Shown: positions 58,710 to 64,000 of the stretch, piece after piece
How positions within the stretch are numbered: position 1 is the first letter of the stretch
Layout: every line of letters begins with the position of its first letter
DNA from: Herpomyces periplanetae
Taxonomy: Eukaryota > Ascomycota > Laboulbeniomycetes > Herpomycetales > Herpomycetaceae
DNA: 64,000 bases
Direction: 5' to 3'
Assembly (NCBI GenBank): GCA_009733715.1
Contig: WMKJ01000027.1
Location: 61,747 to 125,746 of the forward strand
Notes under the pieces: model-generated
Database searches by the model: none
What the model saw: the letters and a program-made list of their open reading frames with translations, nothing else
What the model was told of the DNA's origin: nothing
Made by a program: the position numbers and the translations under genes

Positions 58710-61700
58710 ATGGATTGTTCTTCTATATTTTTTACATTCATTAATGATCCGTCTATACCAGACCATTTAATTCGTGCTATTCATAATCAATCTGGTTCAT
58801 CCTTGCTTGAAACTCTTGCTCAGGCTTCTCTATCCCCCGATTTAACCGTTAAAATATTCCAACATTTATCTCCTCTGTTCCCAGAATTTTGCTCAAGATG
58901 GTCCCATTCCAGTGTATCTGTGTTAATTCCTGCTTACGGTAGACTTATCCCTTCGGCTCCCTACCTTTTTCATTTTTTTCCTCATACCATAAGTCGTAGG
59001 GCGTTTCGTGATGATTTGCGTTATCCTACCTCTCATCATTTGGCCAATCCATCCAGTGAGCAATGTGATATCCTTCGCGAAATCTTACTTGGGTTACTTC
59101 GTCTCATTCAATACGATATGGAAACTTTCAAATACTTGATAAACTATTCAAATGTTTACTCTTGCGTTCATCATGAATCCCCCGTTATATCTTATCTTGC
59201 TCTTCAATTGCTTTCACGATTAATTAACCTTTGCTCTACGTACACATGTGAATTCATCAAACAAAAATTAAATTCCCAAACCCTTATTGGACAATGGGAG
59301 GGTAAAAGGATTGACTATACCTTTTTGCCATTATGGGAAAAACAGTTTCGTTCAACTATTGATCATTCCCTACAATCGATCCAGTTGTCTACGGATAGGC
59401 CAGGGTTTTCCAATACGATTTTTAAGGATACCGATTTCTCCTCCAATATAACTATCGTTTCAAATATATTGTTCCCTCGAATTATCAACCAACCCTCCTT
59501 GCCCTCTTTACTTACATTTGTTCCAACGGATAATTCTCTACGTAATCTAACCTGTCTTTCCCAGTCCATCAAACTAAACGAACCTGCTCTTATTATCGGT
59601 GAAGCTGGTACGGGAAAATCTTTCCTAATTGAGTATGTAGCTCAACGCTTTGGACAGAAATCATCTATTGTCAATCTACATCTCAACTCCCAAACTGATG
59701 CTAGAGCTTTACTTGGATTCTATGTAAGTAAACCCGATTCCGGTGATTTCGTCTGGACTCCGGGCACTCTGACTACCGCAGTTAAAGATGGCCACTGGGT
59801 TGTCGTTGAAGATTTCGATCGTGCTCCAGACAGTGTTACTAGCATTCTGCTCCCCATTTTAGAACGAAAACGACTTGAATTACCATCCAAAGGTGGCTTA
59901 CTACATGCACATCCTAACTTTCGTATATTTGCTACCATTCGAAGTTCTCCCAATAATTCCACTTCTTTAAACTCTCAGGAATTTGCTAAGCTTGGCTTAT
60001 CCCAATGGAAGCATGTTGAATTCAATGCCTATCGAAAAGATGAAATTCGCATAATATTATCGCAACTTTATCCTTCTCTTCGTAAGCTCCTCGACCTCAT
60101 TCAAAATGTTATGGGCAGTTTAGCGGAATGCTTTAAAAATGATAATCTGCAAAATCACTTCTCTGCTGGACAAATTAGACACATTGGACTAACCGATCTA
60201 TTGAACTGGTGTCGCCGAATTAACACTTTGTTAGTTTCGACGGCAAGCTTTAGCGTGGATACTCTTGACATTATATTCTTACATGCGGTAGACTGTTTCG
60301 TTGCGTTCTGGCCCGATGGTTCTCGTTATAGCAAAATGGTAGCTTGTATTGCGCAAGAACTTCAAATAAGCCCCCAAAGAAGGGATATTTTAATTGGCAG
60401 CCGAAAAATATCCTATAAAATTGATGAATCCAGAAATCTGCTTTGTATTGGCCGTGCTGCTTTACCAATCGGTGTAAATATTCATTCTGGCTTACCTCGA
60501 ACATCTCTCAATCTTTGTTCCCATACATTGTCATTGATAGAGAAAATCGCTACCGCTACTGCACATTTTGAACCAGTACTACTGGTCGGAGAAACTGGGA
60601 TAGGCAAAACGGCGTCCATTCAATACTTAGCGCAATCTACTGGTAATAGACTGGAAGTGTTTAATCTTTCACATCAGAGTCAAAGTGGTGATCTACTTGG
60701 TAACTTTAAACCCGTATCTACCTACTCGATTATGAATGAAATGCGTAGCGAGTTTCAAAACCTATTTCGAGCAACTTACGGTACCTCTAAAAATCAGAAG
60801 TTTTTCGATTTAATGAATAAGAGCTTTACGAAAGGAGACTGGGCACGTCTTACACAATTTTGGAGAAATGCCGTGTCATCATTTGATAAATTTGTTAGTG
60901 AACATAATTCTAAAATGGATGGTAGACCCGTAAAAAAGCAGAAAAAAGATGACCGATCAAAGAAGGGTTTTGACAATTTGAAAAGCCGGTGGCTGTCCTT
61001 CCACCATTCACTTACAATAATTGAACGCAGTATTAAGATAACACCGAATCCTCCACCTGTGTTCAAATTTTGTGAGGGAAACTTCGTCAAAGCTGTAAGA
61101 AATGGATATTGGGTATTACTGGATGAAATCAACTTGGCCCCATTGGATGCACTGGAATCACTGGTAGATTTGCTAGGTAGCGGCATGCACTGCCGAAAGT
61201 TTCTGAATCTTGCGGAAGCCGGTGGAATATCTCGAATTGAAGCTCATCCGAATTTCCGAATATTTGCATCAATGAATCCTTCAACGGATATTGGCAAGCA
61301 GGATCTTCCTAAGGGTATTCGCTCCAAATTTACAGAGATATTTGTGAACTCTCCTGACAATGACCCCGACAGTCTCCAGAGCATTATCGGGTCTTATATT
61401 CCTCGACAAATAGTAGATAATCGATTAGCCTTGGAAATCACAAATCTTTACTTGGATCTGGTGAAACTTGCAAATGGGAGTGCAATTGTCGATGGTGCCA
61501 ATCAATTACCTCATTATAGTCTCCGTACTCTTACTCGAGCTCTTGAGTATGCAAGAAATACGGAGCAAATTTCATTATATCGGAAAATGCTGTATGATGG
61601 ATTTCAGATGAGTTTTGTTACCTTGTTAGCCAGTGAATCACAACGAATAGCCCTTCGACTCATTGAAACTCGCTTGAAGATTTCGGATGACCTTGTGAAA

Positions 61701-64000
61701 TCTAACCCCGAAAAATACGCCCGAAAACGCCCAAGTAATGACAGCTATGAATATGTAAAGATTGAACATGAATGGCTTCGTTGTGGTACACTTCCCGTCA
61801 CAGAAAATACCAACTATGTGATAACTAGAACAATTAAGCGGAACATGGAAAATTTAGCTCGTGCTATTTCCACAAGGCGCTATCCAGTTTTGTTGCAAGG
61901 CCCGACATCTTCGGGTAAAACCAGTTTAATTCAATATCTTGCTGAACGGTCAGGTAACTGTTTGATCCGTGTTAACAACCATGAACATACTGATTTGCAA
62001 GAGTATCTTGGATCGTATTTATGCCAAGAAGGTAAACAACTTACATTTATCGACGGTGCATTAGTACGTGCTATGCGGTTTGGATACTGGATTATTCTTG
62101 ATAAACTTAATCTTGCACCTAGTGAAGTACTAGAGGCTCTTAATCGACTTTTAGACGATAATCGGGAACTTTTTGTACCAGAAACTCAGGAAGTTATTAA
62201 ACCCCACGAAAATTTTGTCCTTTTTGCGACACAAAATCCCGCTGGAGTTTATGGAGGTAGAAAGTATCTATCTCGAGCATTTCGGAATCGGTTTCTAGAG
62301 CTTCATTTTGAGGATGTCCCCGTCGATGAATTAAGTCAGATATTGCATTTGAGATGCAGTATTCCTGAATCTTGGAGCCATCGTATTGTCGGCACGTACC
62401 AGAAACTATGTCAAACTCGTCAAGGAACTAGAATCTTCAGCCAGAAATGTTTTGCTACTCTACGAGATTTGTTTAGATGGGCTGAACGGCCTGCAGATAC
62501 TATTGAGCAGCTCGCTGCAAACGGCTATATGCTATTGGCAGAGCGTGTCCGAAATGATATTGAAAAGGGTACCGTTAAATTAGCCATTGAAAACAGTATG
62601 AGTGAGAACCGATCCGCTGTGAACGTAATTGTCGACGACTTGTATCAAACTGGCTTTGATAGTATGAAATGTGCAAATGTACCAGGTTTAAATTTGGTTC
62701 CTACATCGTCATTGAAAAGAACATTAACATTATTATCAAACGCTTTTCGAAATAACGAGCCTGTTTTACTGGTAGGTGAAACAGGTTGTGGCAAAACTCT
62801 GGCATGTCAGATCATGGCCCAAATACTCGGGAAAAAATTATTTTCAATTAATGCTCATCAAAGTTTGGAGGCTGGTGACTTGATTGGATCTCCAAGGCCC
62901 ATAAGAAATCGTGCAAATCTAGAGCAAGAATTGATAAATTATATAAAGACTGCTTTATGCGATTTAGGATTTCCTGCATGTTCAAACTTAACAACTTTGA
63001 GTGAAGTCAAAAAAGTGTTTTCTGAAACCCTTTCCCAGTCTGGTGCATCTGTTTCTTCGGATCTCCTGGCTCAAATTGCAGCAATAGAAAATAGATTGGA
63101 CTCTCTTTTCGAATGGAATGATGGCGTGCTTGTCGAAGCCATGAAAACGGGGTCCATATTTCTTTTGGATGAAATATCCCTTGCTGAGGACTCGGTACTC
63201 GAACGGTTAAACAGTGTTCTTGAGCCTGAGAGAAAATTGTTTCTCGCTGAGAAAGGGGATGTTGATGCAACTGTTGAAGCTTCCCCAGGATTTCAGTTTG
63301 TTGCTACAATGAATCCTGGCGGTGACTTTGGTAAACGAGAACTGTCTCCTGCTCTCTGTAATCGGTTCACCGAAATATGGATTCCACCCATATCTGATGA
63401 CCTGGATATTGGAATGATTCTTGAAGCTCAGCTCCATCCTAAAGTACTTCCTTACAGTCAAAATATGGTATTATTTGCATCATGGTTTGCCTCACAACAT
63501 TCAGGGAGCGACACATGTGCCATTTCAATTCGTAGTCTTTTGAGTTGGTCAGCATTTGTTAACCAGAATATTGAACTGGGTACTTCATGTGCCCTTGTAC
63601 ACGGTGCTGCTCTGGTTTATATCGATTCGCTGGGTGCTAATCCCTCCGGAAAGTCAACACTGAATCAGTCGGATGTATGCCAAAAGCGTAATGAATGTTT
63701 GAAGTATCTTGGAAATATCTTCAACATAAATGCTTTGGAATTGTATTACGAATGGCCTCAAATTGTATACTCCCCGTCACTGTTGAAAGTAGGTCCATTC
63801 TCATTCCATCGTCATACTAATGCAGCACTTGCCGACTCCTTTAACTTTAAAGCTTCATCAACTCGCTTTAATGCTTTTCGTTTGGCGCGAGCATTACAAT
63901 TGCAGAAGCCTATCCTTCTTGAAGGTAATCCGGGGGTGGGTAAAACTAGCCTTATTGTCTGCATTGCCAAATTACTTGGAAAACCGCTCACAAGAATTAA
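58710..64000 (+). CDS. MDN1: Midasin (Mdn1/Rea1), AAA+ ribosome biogenesis factor, 3' end beyond window
   Basis: One open frame from 58710 to the last base (1763 codons and two extra bases), truncated by the window. Full midasins are near 4900 residues, so about a third is present. Midasin is a dynein-like six-AAA ATPase that removes Rsa4 and Ytm1 from pre-60S particles. P-loops start at about residues 297 (GEAGTGKS), 627 (GETGIGKT), 1064 (GPTSSGKT), 1356 (GETGCGKT) and 1739 (GNPGVGKT). Walker B is EDFDRAP in AAA1 (degenerate, as in the family), LDEINLAP in AAA2, LDKLNLAP in AAA3 and LDEISLA in AAA4. The Lys at residue 1132 in AAA3 replaces the usual catalytic Glu. The N-terminal 290 residues are poorly conserved. 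No intron is needed. Confidence 0.96.
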   Translation, partial: MDCSSIFFTFINDPSIPDHLIRAIHNQSGSSLLETLAQASLSPDLTVKIFQHLSPLFPEFCSRWSHSSVSVLIPAYGRLIPSAPYLFHFFPHTISRRAFRDDLRYPTSHHLANPSSEQCDILREILLGLLRLIQYDMETFKYLINYSNVYSCVHHESPVISYLALQLLSRLINLCSTYTCEFIKQKLNSQTLIGQWEGKRIDYTFLPLWEKQFRSTIDHSLQSIQLSTDRPGFSNTIFKDTDFSSNITIVSNILFPRIINQPSLPSLLTFVPTDNSLRNLTCLSQSIKLNEPALIIGEAGTGKSFLIEYVAQRFGQKSSIVNLHLNSQTDARALLGFYVSKPDSGDFVWTPGTLTTAVKDGHWVVVEDFDRAPDSVTSILLPILERKRLELPSKGGLLHAHPNFRIFATIRSSPNNSTSLNSQEFAKLGLSQWKHVEFNAYRKDEIRIILSQLYPSLRKLLDLIQNVMGSLAECFKNDNLQNHFSAGQIRHIGLTDLLNWCRRINTLLVSTASFSVDTLDIIFLHAVDCFVAFWPDGSRYSKMVACIAQELQISPQRRDILIGSRKISYKIDESRNLLCIGRAALPIGVNIHSGLPRTSLNLCSHTLSLIEKIATATAHFEPVLLVGETGIGKTASIQYLAQSTGNRLEVFNLSHQSQSGDLLGNFKPVSTYSIMNEMRSEFQNLFRATYGTSKNQKFFDLMNKSFTKGDWARLTQFWRNAVSSFDKFVSEHNSKMDGRPVKKQKKDDRSKKGFDNLKSRWLSFHHSLTIIERSIKITPNPPPVFKFCEGNFVKAVRNGYWVLLDEINLAPLDALESLVDLLGSGMHCRKFLNLAEAGGISRIEAHPNFRIFASMNPSTDIGKQDLPKGIRSKFTEIFVNSPDNDPDSLQSIIGSYIPRQIVDNRLALEITNLYLDLVKLANGSAIVDGANQLPHYSLRTLTRALEYARNTEQISLYRKMLYDGFQMSFVTLLASESQRIALRLIETRLKISDDLVKSNPEKYARKRPSNDSYEYVKIEHEWLRCGTLPVTENTNYVITRTIKRNMENLARAISTRRYPVLLQGPTSSGKTSLIQYLAERSGNCLIRVNNHEHTDLQEYLGSYLCQEGKQLTFIDGALVRAMRFGYWIILDKLNLAPSEVLEALNRLLDDNRELFVPETQEVIKPHENFVLFATQNPAGVYGGRKYLSRAFRNRFLELHFEDVPVDELSQILHLRCSIPESWSHRIVGTYQKLCQTRQGTRIFSQKCFATLRDLFRWAERPADTIEQLAANGYMLLAERVRNDIEKGTVKLAIENSMSENRSAVNVIVDDLYQTGFDSMKCANVPGLNLVPTSSLKRTLTLLSNAFRNNEPVLLVGETGCGKTLACQIMAQILGKKLFSINAHQSLEAGDLIGSPRPIRNRANLEQELINYIKTALCDLGFPACSNLTTLSEVKKVFSETLSQSGASVSSDLLAQIAAIENRLDSLFEWNDGVLVEAMKTGSIFLLDEISLAEDSVLERLNSVLEPERKLFLAEKGDVDATVEASPGFQFVATMNPGGDFGKRELSPALCNRFTEIWIPPISDDLDIGMILEAQLHPKVLPYSQNMVLFASWFASQHSGSDTCAISIRSLLSWSAFVNQNIELGTSCALVHGAALVYIDSLGANPSGKSTLNQSDVCQKRNECLKYLGNIFNINALELYYEWPQIVYSPSLLKVGPFSFHRHTNAALADSFNFKASSTRFNAFRLARALQLQKPILLEGNPGVGKTSLIVCIAKLLGKPLTRI

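Overview
The window is eukaryotic nuclear DNA from a fungus. Support comes from spliceosomal introns (GT...AG, branch sites such as TTAACTAAC), an intact C4-methylsterol oxidase (ERG25), a Zn2Cys6 transcription factor with a fungal-type activation-regulatory domain, a CTDK-I gamma subunit (CTK3) and a SnaD-like spindle pole body protein. That mix points to Dikarya. I suspect an early-branching ascomycete lineage, but the sequence alone does not settle it. Composition is moderately AT-rich. Most introns are 60-165 nt, with three outliers: RPS30 (499), SUB2 (545) and ERG25 (889). I saw no tRNA, rRNA, transposon or CRISPR array.

Layout. 1-1428: no gene seen. 1.4-12.1 kb: a compact block of SDH1(-), a TACO1/YebC protein(+), PET100(-), SEC6(+), RVB1(-) and MRPL4/uL29m(-). 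13.1-21.2 kb: a roadblock/LC7-like protein(+), a small two-exon unknown(-), a SnaD-like coiled-coil protein(+), OPA3(-) and the UbiB-family kinase CQD1/ADCK2(-). 21.8-28.0 kb: ERG25(+) with its long intron, a C2H2/C2HC zinc-finger protein(+) with a 40-bp palindrome just before its start, and a secreted or membrane-anchored CREG/PNPOx-like protein(-). 28.0-35.4 kb: a gene desert with strong strand asymmetry around two GC-rich islands. 35.4-42.3 kb: RPS30(+), a 2.8-kb pyrimidine-rich spacer and the Zn2Cys6 factor(+). 43.0-49.7 kb: a possible Sm-like small protein(-), XPF/RAD1(-), eIF1A(-) and an unknown two-exon protein(+). 49.9-58.5 kb: a BRD8/Bdc1-like bromodomain protein(-), a one-TM unknown(+), SUB2/UAP56(-), CTK3(+) and MRPL12/bL12m(-). 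58.7 kb to the end: the first 1763 codons of midasin (MDN1), cut off by the window.

The genes do not form one pathway. There is a loose concentration of mitochondrial functions: SDH1, TACO1, PET100, MRPL4, OPA3, CQD1 and MRPL12. The rest are housekeeping: exocyst, chromatin remodelling, ribosome biogenesis and translation, DNA repair and mRNA export. Gene starts often share divergent promoters holding CACGTG or bZIP-type TGAC elements. Exon boundaries were inferred by hand from reading frame and family conservation. All reported multi-exon models keep phase across every junction.
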